Source: Lepidostoma basale (lineage: Eukaryota; Arthropoda; Insecta; Trichoptera; Lepidostomatidae). From it: a stretch of DNA of 64,000 nt. Below, in pieces: positions 32,389 through 43,027 of this stretch (within the stretch, counting starts at the first letter, position 1; every line of letters begins with the position of its first letter). The stretch lies in NCBI GenBank assembly GCA_022606425.2, contig JAHDVF020000016.1, positions 5,424,501 to 5,488,500 on the forward strand. The letters are read 5' to 3'. The position numbers and the translations under genes are program-made. The notes beneath the pieces were generated by a model, which saw only the letters and a program-made list of their open reading frames with translations, did no database searches and was not told where the DNA came from.

Positions 32389-32955
32389 ACTAGCTGACCC
32401 GGCGAACTTCGTACCACCTCAGAATCAATAAATGTTGTGTTCACTTATTAGTTGAATTAAATTCAGTTATTTATTAAGTTAAAATGAATACTCAAAATGA
32501 ATTAAGTTAAAATAAATGTGCAAAATCAAAATGAAAAGTATTTGGAATTTCATAATGACCAATTTTTATGAATTAAAACATCGTTCTTCCGATGATGAAG
32601 GTGTACGCATTCGAAACATGTCGAGAAAAATAAACTCAAAAGTGAAAAAAAAAAACAGTGTTTTATTTCATAAAAAAGTATTTGAATTACATTGATATGA
32701 ATTTAATTCACGTGGCAGCAATGGATTTGCGTTATTGAAGCGAATCGAAATGATTCGCGTAGCATTGTTGCACTACTTTCTGTTAAATCATTATATTTGC
32801 TGGATGGGATGCACTCGGGTCGATTTTTTCCGATGTTTTCATAGTTATTCTGCTATTCGGGACCGAGACAAATCCAACAAATCAAAGATCATCAAAATCG
32901 GTCTAGCTGTTCTTGAGGATGGTGGAACTAACACGACTTTGTTTTATACATAGAC
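32389..32955 (+). repeat. Dispersed insect repeat, interrupted by a hammerhead unit
   Basis: Begins ACTAGCTGACCCGGCGAAC and ends with ATCAAAATCGGTCTAGC, ACTAACACGACTTTG and a TATA-rich tail. These end blocks are common in arthropod non-autonomous repeats; I cannot name the family. A 124-nt insert is at 32550-32673. Confidence 0.6.
32550..32673 (+). mobile_element. 124-nt mobile unit with hammerhead-like motif
   Basis: The unit is flanked by AAAAGTATTTGGAATT (32534-32549) and AAAAGTATTTGAATT (32674-32688), an apparent 15-bp target duplication. The motif at 32589-32622 is CCGATGA (U4 to C), extra T, a 16-nt stem II hairpin with GAA/TTC base, GAAA, CATG, TC. After it come TCGAGAAAAATAAACTC and an A-run, shared with 54514. 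Confidence 0.7.
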
Positions 32956-33045
32956 TATTTCAAAAGTCGTATCTTTAAACAGGTAGGTAGACAAGGTGGA
33001 TTATAACACTGTCCTTTCATTATATCATACTATAGTTTCATATAA

Positions 33046-33620
33046 TAATAATAATAATAATATGCTAACTTTTAAAGCGCCGTTTTTGTGATGTAATCAC
33101 CTCAAGGGCGCATTAAGACGTGTTTTAAATCTAAAAATCTAAATGTGACCGCTTAAAAAGCGATCGGTTTAAAAGTATAGTAGAACAAAGTATAAATGTT
33201 TAACTTGGGTATGAAATATGAAAAAGATGGGTTTTCAATTTAGATCTGAAATCTGTCGGATCATTTATGCATCTAAGGTGTGAAGGGAGATTGTTCCAAG
33301 CTGATGGACCGGCTACCGCGAACGCTCGATTCCCGAAATTTGTACTGGGGCGACGCTTCGGCTCAACTAATCTTCCTATTGCTGAGGAGTTCGCCGAGCG
33401 AAGTGTGGATTTCCTTGAATTTTGGCTGTCCGTTATACAGAGTTCAGATATATAACTTGGTGCCATTCCATGTAGCGCTTTGAAGACTGTCCAGCAGAGT
33501 TTATACTGGATTCTTTCTGGACTTTTAAGCCAGTGAAGTTCTTTGAGATGTTGTGTTATATGAGACTTTTTTGGAATGCCTTTAATGAGCCTTGCTGCTG
33601 TTTGCTTAAATATGTTACCA
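33046..33620 (-). mobile_element. LINE-D (CR1/L2-like) C-terminus and 3' UTR
   Basis: The minus-strand frame 33466-33200 (88 codons) reads MAPSYISELC, LRSANSSAIGRL, FGNRAFAVAGPSAWNNLP and FRSKLKTHLF. This is the characteristic end of CR1/L2/Rex1-type ORF2 proteins (APxYLxxL, GxRxFxxAxPxxWNxLP, FKxxLKTxLF). The 3' UTR runs to (TAA)n at 33046-33062. Upstream coding sequence (33480-33620) is degenerate. The frame is intact to its stop, so this is the best LINE-D copy. Others are at 30270, 53930 and 60900. Confidence 0.9.
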
Positions 33621-34152
33621 TTGTTTAATAGTTTGAAGTTTTCAGTTTGTTTTTATCTTGTTTTTTATCTCTATAATAACTAACTAGATCTAATAATAAC
33701 TAGGGCCCAAAATAGTGTTTTATTTAGCCAAACACTGTCAGAATACAACTATTTTTAGCTGTAGCTAGTGTTGTTTTAAAAACAAAATAAATATAATATA
33801 ACAATTTTTAAGAATTCCCAAAGAACAAATTATGAAGTAAGTTTACCAGGAGCACAGAAGTGATAGCGCTAAAGTGGAGTCAACAAACAAACGAACAAGT
33901 TTACTCTTCGCTGAAATAATAATCACTTGCTTCTTATTTCATATAAAAGGCTAAGTGGCCCCGCGATGTAGGGGAGTAAGCACCTCCCGAGTCCCTGCTT
34001 CCAGCGATACTATCCTTTAAACCTTATTCATTCCGCACGAAAAGCAAATTACACTTTAATATAATGCAGTATGGAAGAATGTGATATGACCGGTTTCAAA
34101 AATGTTGTTCACCAAAAAAACAGTAATTGACAGCGTTTCAAGCCAATACTTT

Positions 34153-34253
34153 GTTAATAATTAAATAAAACGATGTTTTTTAACTACTTCCACTTTTGTC
34201 TTTATTTAGACAGCGACCGGTTTCGCCAGGCTCGCTGGCATCGACAGACTGAT
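34153..34253 (-). mobile_element. 101-nt mobile unit with CCGG-type hammerhead
   Basis: CAATACTTT flanks both sides (34144-34152 and 34254-34262). On the minus strand the unit starts six bases before the ribozyme core. The core (34215-34247) is CTGTCGA (A6 to U), extra T, stem II GCCAG/CTGGC with loop CGAGC, GAAA, CCGG, TC. Stem I forms CAGT/GCTG with one G-U pair. The 3' part is GACAAAAGTGGAAGTAG and a T-rich end. Confidence 0.7.
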
Positions 34254-34529
34254 CAATACTTTTTTGTAAAATGTGTATTGGGAAATTAATACTATAATGC
34301 AATGGCATAAATTATCAATATCTAAATATATAAAATTTATAGAATAATGATGCAAAATTCCGTGCCATGTATTGAAATTGATGAAAACGTACGTTTTCTA
34401 AAAAAAATATTAATTTATTCAATATCATTTTCTTGTGGATTTACATTCAACACAAATTTCTTTGAAAAAAAAACATTGTATTTACACAACCTATATTGCA
34501 ATTTTCACAAACATGTTTCACAACAAAGA

Positions 34530-34831
34530 CACTGAGGACGATAGCAGGAAAGACACTGAGAGATCGCGTGAGGAACGCCGGAATAAGAGAGATATGTGAG
34601 GTTGATGATATTATAAGATTGAGCAGACAGCAAAAAGGGACTGGTACGGTCATGTTCAAAGAATAGACACCACCAGACTTCCTTATATAACACTACATAA
34701 TCAGCCTCATGGGAATCGTCCTCGTGGAAAACCTAAAATATGAAAGGACAGCTGGGAGTCTACCTCACAGGAGGAGCAACACTCTGGAGAACAGACCACA
34801 TAGGTCTACAACAAGGCAGAAGAAGAAGACA
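34530..34831 (+). mobile_element. Degenerate LINE end with AGAAGAAG tail
   Basis: Reads KTLRDRVRNAGIREICEVDDI, the region matching LYDRVRNxxIR in LINE-A/B, then frameshifts into GHVQRI-like and GRPRGKP-like codons. The tail AGAAGAAGAAGAC is at 34818. Family distinct from LINE-A. Confidence 0.7.
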
Positions 34832-34864
34832 AACATGTTTCGGACCGCAGACGTCCTTCCTTAA
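34832..34864 (-). ncRNA. Degenerate hammerhead-like motif
   Basis: Minus strand: TTAAGGA (C3 and G5 changed), extra A, stem II GGAC/GTCC with a seven-base loop, GAAACATG, TT. Adjacent sequence (AAGTTTTAACAATAAAATGA) resembles that beside the motif at 56288. Confidence 0.5.
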
Positions 34865-35009
34865 TGTAGAAGTTTTAACAATAAAATGAGACTAAATCGG
34901 TAATTATATACTTAATGAAAGAGTGAGGCCAGGAGTCAAGTCTAAAGGCAGGGATAATTGCAATTTAACTAAGATTGTAGGTAAATGGGAACAAATTAAT
35001 AATTGGAGT

Positions 35010-35150
35010 AGAAAATAAGTTAATTAGGTTATTTACGATAATGGCTTAAGTTATTTTTTTAAACTCAGACTATTTAATGGGAGTGACAAAAAGTTTCGCC
35101 TAGCTAAGGCACGACACATCCAATAAATATGAAAAACTAAAACAAATCAC
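35010..35150. repeat. Family-B hairpin repeat, degenerate
   Basis: GGGAGTGAC, TTTCGCCTAGCTAAGGCACG and ACACATCC. On the minus strand GCCTTAGCTAGGCGAAAC keeps the stem II plus GAAAC block of family B. Confidence 0.5.
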
Positions 35151-36138
35151 ATTTTTGTGTCAATAATAAAAACTTAGTGTAGAGATTTATGTATTTTTTC
35201 AAGGAAACAATAAATAAATCACTTGTGCCTGTAACATTATTAAAAACAGGTTGATGCTGCATAATTGGCAGTGAATCAGTCGATACTAACATTGAAGCAG
35301 TACTCGTATATGCAAATAGCAGTGAGAAAAATATACGAACGATGTTAGAGAGATGCAATAACAGGATCCAAATATGAGTTTTCCAAGTAAAATTTTCGTA
35401 TTATAGTTTGTTTGCAGGATGAGTCAACCAGTAAGGCAAGCCCTTCCAACTTTCTTGTGTTATAATATTAGCATGAGGGTCACGATAATGTATTTTCCGG
35501 ATTAAAAGAGTTTTATCTTTCTAAATTAATTTCGTGAATTAATTTATTTTAAATCCCAGTTTAGGCGCATTTTAAATTTATACAAAAAATAAATTTCTGC
35601 GTCATAACATACTTCAGAGTGATAAAGCCCGGCTTCAAATCTATACAAAAAAATGTAGATATCTGCTGGTATATATGAACCTAGCTATATGATTACAAGC
35701 TAAAAATACGTAAGTGCGACAAGACCCTTTTACATTTCGCAAGCCCAATAAGAAGCCCATCGAAAACATGAAACAAAACATGTGGACGTAGGCGTAGACT
35801 CAAACGCTCAAAAAACATCGTTTTGTTTTAGATTTTTTAAGGCAAGCCCGGCTTTTCGGCTTGTATGGAAGTACCGCCACTGGTGTCAGTATATATAATA
35901 TTATTGTCCCAACTCGAGCATAATCCGGGACTGAATCCGCTCGTCGGAGCGCTGAAGAACGAATCGGGCTATTATTTTTTACGATTGCCTCTCCGAGTCA
36001 GGTGTGAGGGGCGATTCAGCTTCTCCTTGCACTCCTGCACTTCATAAATAATTAATTTGGGAGGAGTTGTTCATCTATAAATTCTCCGGGAGTATCAACG
36101 TAAAAATTGCACTGAGCGGATTGGAATAATATGATTGT
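35150..36138. other. No feature recognised
   Basis: A 73-codon minus-strand frame and a 60-codon plus-strand frame lack motifs. A GC-richer patch at 35920-36050 has no copies elsewhere in the window. Confidence 0.35.
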
Positions 36139-36139
36139 T

Positions 36140-36655
36140 GTATACTAACTATCTAACTAACCATCACGCCATTTTCCCGGAGGGGTAGGCAGAGAGGATG
36201 GATCGCCACACTGGCCTGTCCTGGCATACCTCTTGGGCTTCCTCTACATTCATACATTGTACCATGCACGCACGTCGATTATTCCGACTTCGAATGTGGC
36301 CGCCTTTTAGTAATTGATTAATTTGGTCATACCATGTTTTCCTCGGTCGTCCTCGGCTTCTTTTCCCACTCACGCTGCTTGTGTACAACTTTTTAACCAT
36401 TCTACTCTCATCCATTCGTTCCATATGTCCAAACTATCTCAGGGATCCTTTTTTAATTTTATTCACGATGCAGTCATCTGCCTTACATTTCTTTCTTATT
36501 TCATCGTTCGGTATTCTATCATACAACGTTTTCCCGCACATTCTTCTCAGTGATCTCATTTCTACGGCGTTTATCCTGCTTTCATCCTTCTTTTGCCAGC
36601 TCCAAGCTTCACTTCCATACATGAGGGTTGGCACTAGAACTCCATTGTGTACTAA
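36140..36655 (-). mobile_element. LINE-A 3' fragment, frame nearly intact
   Basis: Minus strand: PTLMYGSEAWSWQKKDESRI, RRMCGKTLYDRIPND, KCKADDCIVNKIKKGSLR (36634-36434), then after a frameshift near 36430 MERMDESRMVKKLYTSSVSG and a YPSGKMA end (36424-36164). One frameshift separates two long frames. The tail CTATCTAACTAACC is at the left edge. Sub-lineage shared with 9553 and 41445. Confidence 0.85.
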
Positions 36656-36699
36656 TAATAAAAATATAAAGCATAGAAATTAACATTATCACGTTCACC

Positions 36700-36840
36700 G
36701 CGGGAACGGTATTAATCAACACATTGTCTGCGGGAAGGGTATTAAAACAATGTTTGCAGAAATTATTAAATGTCAGTTTTTCTGGACTAGCAGTGGCCGG
36801 AGGGAATGGTATAAATACCCATTATGCGGACTTGCATAAA
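36700..36840. repeat. Loose tandem array of GCGGGAA-GGTATTAA blocks
   Basis: GCGGGAACGGTATTAAT, GCGGGAAGGGTATTAAAA and GGAGGGAATGGTATAAAT recur every ~40-90 bp. Related to 3105-3170 on the other strand. Confidence 0.5.
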
Positions 36841-36853
36841 CCGTTGTAAGTTT

Positions 36854-37005
36854 ATGATGATGTCAACATCGGTTGGCGTAACAGCTATCGCGAAACTCTC
36901 AGCGAATAAAAATAAATTTTGATATTACAACAGTGTTAAAAAATTTAACAGTAATAATGTTGAAATAATATAGTGTTTCCGCCAAAAGAAAACAATGACT
37001 ATTGA
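36854..37005 (+). ncRNA. Degenerate hammerhead-like motif (CAGCTG type) with downstream repeat
   Basis: ATGATGA (C3 to A), extra T, GTCAAC/GTTGGC stem with loop ATCG, GTAA for GAAA, CAGCTATC. The downstream part matches that after 6488 (ATTTAACAGTAATAATGTTG, ATAGTGTTTCCGCC). Confidence 0.55.
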
Positions 37006-37014
37006 CTTAAATTT

Positions 37015-37490
37015 AAACTAACTAACCGACCATCACGTCGTCTCCCCGAAGGGGTAGGCAGAAAGAATGGACTGCCATATTTTCTTTTCTGACAACTACT
37101 ATCGCTTCCTCAAAATTCATACATCGTGTCATGCACGCACGTCGATTTCTCCGACTCCTCACGTGGCCGACATTCAATATTTGATTTATTTGATCGTGTC
37201 ACGTTTTCCTCGGTCTTCCTCTATTCCTAGTTCCATTTACATCATTAACATATATTTTATTTTAACATTCTTTCTTTCCATGTGTCCAAACCAACTGAAT
37301 GATCCTTTTATTATTTTGTTCATAACACTTTCATTCCCACCTATATCACTTCTAACATTTTCATTCGACATACACAGTTTTTCAACACATTCATCTCACT
37401 TCTACTTCATTCATTCTACTTTCAACCGTCTTTTGCCAGTTCCATGCTTCGCTTCCATTTATAAGGGTCGGTACAAGAACACCATAAACA
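37015..37490 (-). mobile_element. LINE-A 3' fragment
   Basis: Inverted copy from the AACTAACC tail to the MVFLYRPL-type start of the retained region. Several frameshifts on the minus strand. The long plus-strand frame 37067-37612 (181 codons) is the antisense of this copy and not a gene. Confidence 0.8.
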
Positions 37491-37494
37491 CATT

Positions 37495-37958
37495 AAATGT
37501 ACATATTTGTACATTATTTGTAAAGTTCCATTTGGAAAATAATGATTTAAAAATTTTAACTCCAATTTTATATATGTACCTATATCACACTAAACGAAAG
37601 AGTAAAAAATGATAAAAGTCAGTTTGTCTGCGAAGAGTCATTTATCCTACAAAAAGGTCGAACTCGAAGAGAAATAACGAAACCGAGCCGTCACAAGATC
37701 TGCCGACTATTCTTCGGACTACTCTAAAGAGCAGAGTGCCGGTGACATCTTCTTCGAGTTTTTTCCATCGTTTTGCCGATATGCCCTCGATCACAATAAG
37801 CTGCCGCAGGGCTCCAACACCAGGTCGGAGGCGGTGGCGGTGGTCCACCCCACCTTTAAGGCGAAATCACACGTAGAGCTTGCGTTTTTCAATCTAATAT
37901 TAATTTATTTTATATAAAAAAATTAATACATGCAAATAATATTATTGATAACAATAAA
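37495..37958. other. No feature recognised
   Basis: A GC-richer patch at 37660-37860 holds a 68-codon minus-strand frame without motifs. Confidence 0.35.
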
Positions 37959-37959
37959 T

Positions 37960-38562
37960 TTAACCCTTAACGGACGTAAGTCACCTCTGACGTGACAACA
38001 AAACTATGTCGCTGCGGTCGTATGGCACATGTAAGGGATGGTACGGATCAGATACGGAGGGATGGGTTCACACTTACCCATTTCATCAGACTTATTCAAT
38101 TCTGCCATCTCGGAGGGTATTCATCTTTATGTTTCGTATGGTCTCGTATGGTCTTCGACAGCGTCAGCACAGACTGTTTTATGTCCCAACATGCAGAACC
38201 AACCTGCCTCTGGTGATGCCGATAGAGAGAGCAATCAAACTGCTGAACATGATCGCTTCGGAAATCGACGTCTTTCATATTAGTGAAAGCACCTTCAGAA
38301 GCCAAATACTCTTGACTTTAGAGAGTATCTTGTATTTCTAAAGTCGAACCATCTCTCATTCCTTCCTGGTATTATATATTTTATTTTTACCTGTTCTCAA
38401 TAGTTGCCTTAAATTATAATTGTTGTTTGTAATATCTTTTGAGAAAATAAACTGATTAAACTGAAAACTGATCATTTTGAATTTTGTTGTATGTGGAATC
38501 TGCGCGTAATTACTATGTTCGAATAACATAAACAAAAGCTAGTTAAGTCCTTTAAGGGTTAA
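37960..38562. mobile_element. TTAA-target (piggyBac-like) miniature element
   Basis: Left end TTAACCCTTAACGGACGTAA and right end (inverted) TTAACCCTTAAAGGACTTAA. TTAA duplications and a CCCTT start are the mark of the piggyBac superfamily. About 16 terminal bases match. The inside is mostly a LINE-C fragment, so the element either captured it or was its target. Confidence 0.75.
38005..38465 (+). mobile_element. LINE-C 3' fragment inside the TTAA element
   Basis: Plus strand: RQRQHRLFYVPTCRTNLPLV, MPIERAIKLLNMIASEIDV and FHISESTFRSQILLTLESI in frame (38006-38341 for the longest frame), a stop, then the 3' UTR ending AGAAAATAAACTGATTAAAC. Best-preserved LINE-C end. Confidence 0.85.
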
Positions 38563-38686
38563 AACGTGTACCTATGTCTACAAAGTAGATGATTCTTACA
38601 TGGACAACATATCTTGACTGATGTTGCTGTTGTCATATTTATTAATTGTTGCTTGAACAAATATTTAAAACACTATATTAAATATT

Positions 38687-38918
38687 CGGCCTTCGTGTGA
38701 GAATAACAACAGCTATGACTGCCACACCGAAGGTCCCGGATTCGATTCCAGACGGCGACGATGACAGCGTGAAAAACAAATTTCAAGATCTCTGGTCTGG
38801 TACAATTCACGTGACAATAAAAATAGCGATAGACTAGCTACCTATCACATGTCATAAGAATCAATAGCTAAAAAGTTGTATGAGGTAATTGGGTACAAAT
38901 TGCCTGCTGTATACAAAC
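38687..38918 (+). mobile_element. tRNA-derived SINE, copy 4 (diverged)
   Basis: GGCCTTCGTGTGAGAATAAC replaces a normal box A. Box B is GATTCGATTCC. Body and type A tail (TTGGGTACAAATTGCCTG) are recognisable. An older copy. Confidence 0.8.
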
Positions 38919-38956
38919 ATATGGAATGTCGTAAAAATGCCTGAGACCAGATTCCT

Positions 38957-39999
38957 AAAAGGCGGGCCACACTGTTATAAACAAGCTCTCCACAACGGGT
39001 CTCCACCAACGGTTTTAAACTGTGTAGACACTTGTTTGAAACCAAAATTCGTTTGACCTTCAACAAACTTTGTGGACGGACGTGCGTTTAAACACGCATT
39101 CCACGTGTTAAGAGCTTATTTAACCCTTAACGTACCGTGTTCAAAACAAAACGCTTGCTCCCATGTGGTAAGTTCAGTTTACCGCTAACTTTATCTAAAT
39201 ATCAAGCATATGACTAGATGAATCAAAATTTAATTTATGTCATCTTGTAGGGAATTTCATTAGGAATAGATCGATATCTATAACATACATGGATTATTTG
39301 AAAAACATATCATTATTAATTTTTTTCTGGAACCATGCGATTTCTGATATGTAATGCGTCATAGCATACAGGCGACTGGACATAAACTTGTCTGCGGGTA
39401 TAAACTTGTCTGCGCGCAGCGGCGGGCGGGGCGAAGATAAAGGCACCTAGGCAAAATGTATAGTACGTTCAAGACAACGAGTACGTATTAATATTTGTCC
39501 CTTTTGGTAAAGTGTTAATATTTTAACAGTTCTGATATTATTAAGTTACGTGGTGCGTTTTCATCCAGTCGGTATTATTACGTACCTATTGAAAAGGTCA
39601 AAGATATAATTTATAATATGTTCAAAACAGCGAGTAAGTATTTGTCACTTTTGATAAAGTTGTAAATATTAGCAAAACAAATTCTACCTTAACACGAATG
39701 AAGGTGAGGGCAGTCTTAGAAAATATTTTTTTTTGGGATGAAGGAAGTAATTTTTTGCTTTTTTTTTATTATGAAATATTGAGAACACTTCAATGGAGGA
39801 TCACAATTTTTTTTATAATATTAGGGTCCATAGGTTTTAAGAAAATCAACTTTAAATTGGCAGTGGAAACTCAATTGACCACATGGCAACGCGACGGTTA
39901 AAAACCAAGTGTGGACCCTAAACCAACCGCGGGCTCCACAGCTCCCCACCAAGGTCACCCCTGCGGAGAGTTTGTTTCAAACAGTGTGGCCCGCCTTTA
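38957..39999. mobile_element. Inverted-repeat element (CTCTCCACA family), interrupted
   Basis: Ends AAAGGCGGGCCACACTGTT and AACAGTGTGGCCCGCCTTT are perfect inverted repeats. The inside matches 63279-63563 inverted, with GCTCTCCAC repeated. A 778-bp insert at 39124-39901 splits it. The superfamily is not certain. Confidence 0.8.
39120..39901. mobile_element. TTAA-flanked insert
   Basis: TTAA stands at both edges (39120-39123 and 39898-39901), at the point where the intact relative at 63279 reads TTTACAAC. The left end begins CCCTTAACGTACC and the right end (inverted) CCGTCGCGTTGCC, only weakly alike. It holds an imperfect internal direct repeat (39465 and 39615, GTTCAARACARCGAGTA). No transposase frame. 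Confidence 0.6.
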
Positions 40000-40061
40000 A
40001 AGAAAAATCTGTATTCTCAGCTGATCCAAGAAAAACGTTCACCCGGAGGTCGGGGGATAGT

Positions 40062-40185
40062 TTCAATAAAATGGCGATAGATTAGCTTTACAGGTAGATC
40101 ACATGTCATGAGAATTAATATAATCAAATAAAACAAATCGTATACAGTAATTAGGTTCAAAGGACCTGTTGCATACAAAAAAATG
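40062..40185 (+). mobile_element. tRNA-derived SINE, copy 5 (3' half)
   Basis: Starts at the AATAAAATGGCGATAGATTA block and runs through the type A tail TTAGGTTCAAAGGACCTGTT. The tRNA-like head is missing. Confidence 0.75.
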
Positions 40186-40192
40186 GCATTAC

Positions 40193-40490
40193 AATCAATC
40201 AATCAATCAATCAATCAACCATCACGCCTTTTCCCCGCAAAGGTAGGCAGAGAGAATGGATCGCCATACTACTCTATCCTGGCACACTTCTCTAGATTCC
40301 TCCACATTCATACAGCGAGTCATTCTTTCCTCGCCCAACCTTTAATATTTGATTAATTTGGTCATGCCATGTTTTCCTCGGTCTGACTTGACTCCGTACT
40401 CCATTTACATCGTAAACGTATGCTTTCTTAACCATTCTTTCTCCATCCATGCGCTCCATATGTCCGAACCAACGCAGCGATCCTTTCATA
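40193..40490 (-). mobile_element. LINE-A 3' fragment with CAAT-type tail
   Basis: The minus-strand frame 40489-40292 reads MKGSLRWFGHMERMDGERMV and VRPRKTWHDQINQILKVG. A deletion removes the GHVRSRRNR region. The tail here is (AATC)n in place of TTAG repeats. Confidence 0.8.
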
Positions 40491-40499
40491 ATATGGCAT

Positions 40500-41440
40500 T
40501 ACAAAATTAAAATAAACGAGTAAAATGTAATATTACAGAGATAACTTGCACTTTGTAAATCAGCGACGCGAGAGAGTTTAGTTGCTTGTTTCCGCGCGTG
40601 CAGTACGGCGAAGGAAGCTTGTAGTGTGTGTCCGCCTTTAGATTGGGAGGACCACATTCCGCTTATTTCTTTATTTGCTCTGCAGCGCGGGCGTTCTCCG
40701 GGATTCTGTACAAGGAGTTTCCTCCGATACAGGAGAATAGCGCTTTATAATGCGTATGCATTTAAGATAGTATCCACCACTCTTTCCATATATCGCCAAA
40801 GATGCTGCAAAACGTGTAATGCAGGGGACGTGTAGACTTTCAGAGTGTCGACATACAACTAAAAAGTAAACAAACGCATATACATTGACAAGAAAAATCT
40901 TACCTTGTAACAACTGTTCAATGAAATAACGTGTTACAGAGGAAGTATGAATATATAACTCGAACATATTATTTTCATGCAGTGGCGGTTGGTGCTTTTT
41001 TTAGGAAAGATTTTTTTCTTACCAAATGGTATAAAATTTAAATCTCGTTTATGGTGTCTTTAGTCATCATCAATTGTATGAAAATATGGTATTCGTAAAA
41101 TTATTTCGCAAACTTTATTCCTGGCAAAAAAAAGAAAATATTATAATATTTTCCGGTGATAGGAGTTAATTAATTTTCATTTTACATGATTGAATCATTT
41201 GATTTGAAGGTAATTACACCAACATCGTTGACCGAAAAATATTTTGAAACAGTAATTAAAATAAATAAAAAATTTATTGAAAATTTTAAATATAAATTTT
41301 ATGTATAGTTCTGATTCAAAACACATCATTTCACTTTTATAAGTTTATTTGTGTGGACAGGTTTCTGAATACGATAGTAACCTACTTTATATAGATCTCC
41401 AGAAACTAAATATGAAACTTGTCCAGATAAATGAACTAAT
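40500..41440. other. No feature recognised
   Basis: 40560-40800 is less AT-rich, with a 69-codon plus-strand frame and a 98-codon minus-strand frame. Neither shows a motif or flanking splice signals strong enough to call. Confidence 0.35.
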
Positions 41441-41444
41441 CTAA

Positions 41445-41935
41445 CCTACTAACCATCACGCCGTCTCCCCGGAGGGGTAGGCAGAGAGGATGGACCGCCA
41501 CACCGTTCTGTCCTGACATACCTCCCTAACTTCCTCTACATTCATACATCGTAACATGCATGATCGTCGATTCTTCCGACTGCGAATGTGGCCGCTTTTC
41601 AGTATTTGATTAATTGGTCATACCATGCTTTCCTTGGTCTTCCACGACTTTACTTCCCACTCCCACTGCTTGTATACAACATTTTAACCATTCTTCTCTC
41701 GTCCATTCGTTCCATATGTCCGAACCATCTTAGGGATCCTTTTTTAATTCTACTTATGATACGTATACAAACATCTGCCTTACACTTCTTCCCTATTTCG
41801 TCGTTCGGTATGCTATCATATATCGTTTTCCTCCACATTCTTCTCCGTGATCTCATTTCCACGGCATTTATCCTACTTTCATCCTTCTTTTGCCAGCTCC
41901 AAGCTTCATTTCCAAACATAAGTGTTATATAATAT
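41445..41935 (-). mobile_element. LINE-A 3' fragment
   Basis: The minus-strand frame 41919-41650 reads MFGNEAWSWQKKDESRINAV, KCKADVC, RWFGHMERMDERRMV. The later part is frameshifted. Tail at the left edge. Confidence 0.85.
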
Positions 41936-42136
41936 CATATAATGTGGAATCATACATACAAGTCTCCTATACGTAAATAAATATTTTATAAATAAAATGA
42001 CTAAATAGGAAAAAAAAATTATGATGAATAAAAAAAATCATGGCGCACTTACGTAAAAGGGTGCACGCGCAGCTCTCAATTTTAGCCTCTACTAAGCGCA
42101 CCAATAGAAAGACAACTTCAATAATAAAAAAAAAAT

Positions 42137-42260
42137 TAACTAACAAACCAACCATCAAGCCGTGTATCCGAAGGGGTAGACAGAAAAATCAACCGCAACA
42201 CTGTTCTTTCCTTATATACTTCTCTCGCTTCCTCAACATTCATACATCGTGTCTGTATGT
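42137..42260 (-). mobile_element. LINE-A 3' end, short
   Basis: Inverted tail AACTAACAAACC, then CATCAAGCCGTGTATCCG and the coding end to the CMNVEEAR region. Confidence 0.75.
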
Positions 42261-42261
42261 A

Positions 42262-43025
42262 AAATATTGTACGTTTGAATATATTTCTTCGGGCAGCTCT
42301 TTCGTAGAACGGAAGAGTATTCGATTAGATGTGTATTATTTTTCCTAAAGTATTATATAATACAATTATGAAAAATAACAATGCTGTCGTATTATATATT
42401 TGATACAATCACTTCATAAATACGCTCGATTATTTATTGGTGTTCGATGCTTCGCGGATTATGAATTCGAAACAATTCGATTCATCAAATCGGTAACCGA
42501 TATCCTTCACAGTGGACCACGAGCCCCCGGGGTTGGTCATAAATGGGCCCCTTTCAAAATCGGACGATGGTCCTCATCAAAAGCCCACTTTATTTTATGG
42601 TGTATCTCCGATGCGCCAATAAACACTGCCTCCCCTCCCCCGCCACCAGCTAGTTCCCCGTCACAAAACGCCAGAGAGGGTGTCGGGTAATACGAAGAAG
42701 AAATGAAATTAGGCATTTTATTGCTGCCATTTTCTGCTGTGTCGCACAGACCCACGAGAAGTCTACGTTCGAATTTTGAATTCGGAATTAAGTATGGTAT
42801 AATTCCTTTCTTCGTTTCGCAAATTTGTATTTAATTTTAAGTTTAACGTGCAAAGAACTCGCTTATAAACACAAGGACACTTGTGGATACTGATGACACT
42901 ATAGAACTACTCCATACTAGTTTTAAAAATAGAAAATTTAAATCCTTTTAAGGAAAAAATCACTTATAATATACAGGTATTTTGTTTAATACTACATGAT
43001 TTTATACCTGTCGAAACTATTATTA
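42262..43025. other. Non-repetitive, locally GC-richer
   Basis: 42480-42700 has frames of 96 and 72 codons on opposite strands with proline- or glycine-rich composition caused by a CCCCTCCCCCGCCACC run. No domain recognised. Confidence 0.35.
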
Positions 43026-43027
43026 AC

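Noticed and set aside
37067..37612. 181-codon plus-strand frame as a gene
   Set aside because: It is the antisense of a LINE-A copy; the serine, phenylalanine and histidine-rich composition is typical of these antisense frames, also seen at 36314, 36381, 41588, 15016 and 20253.
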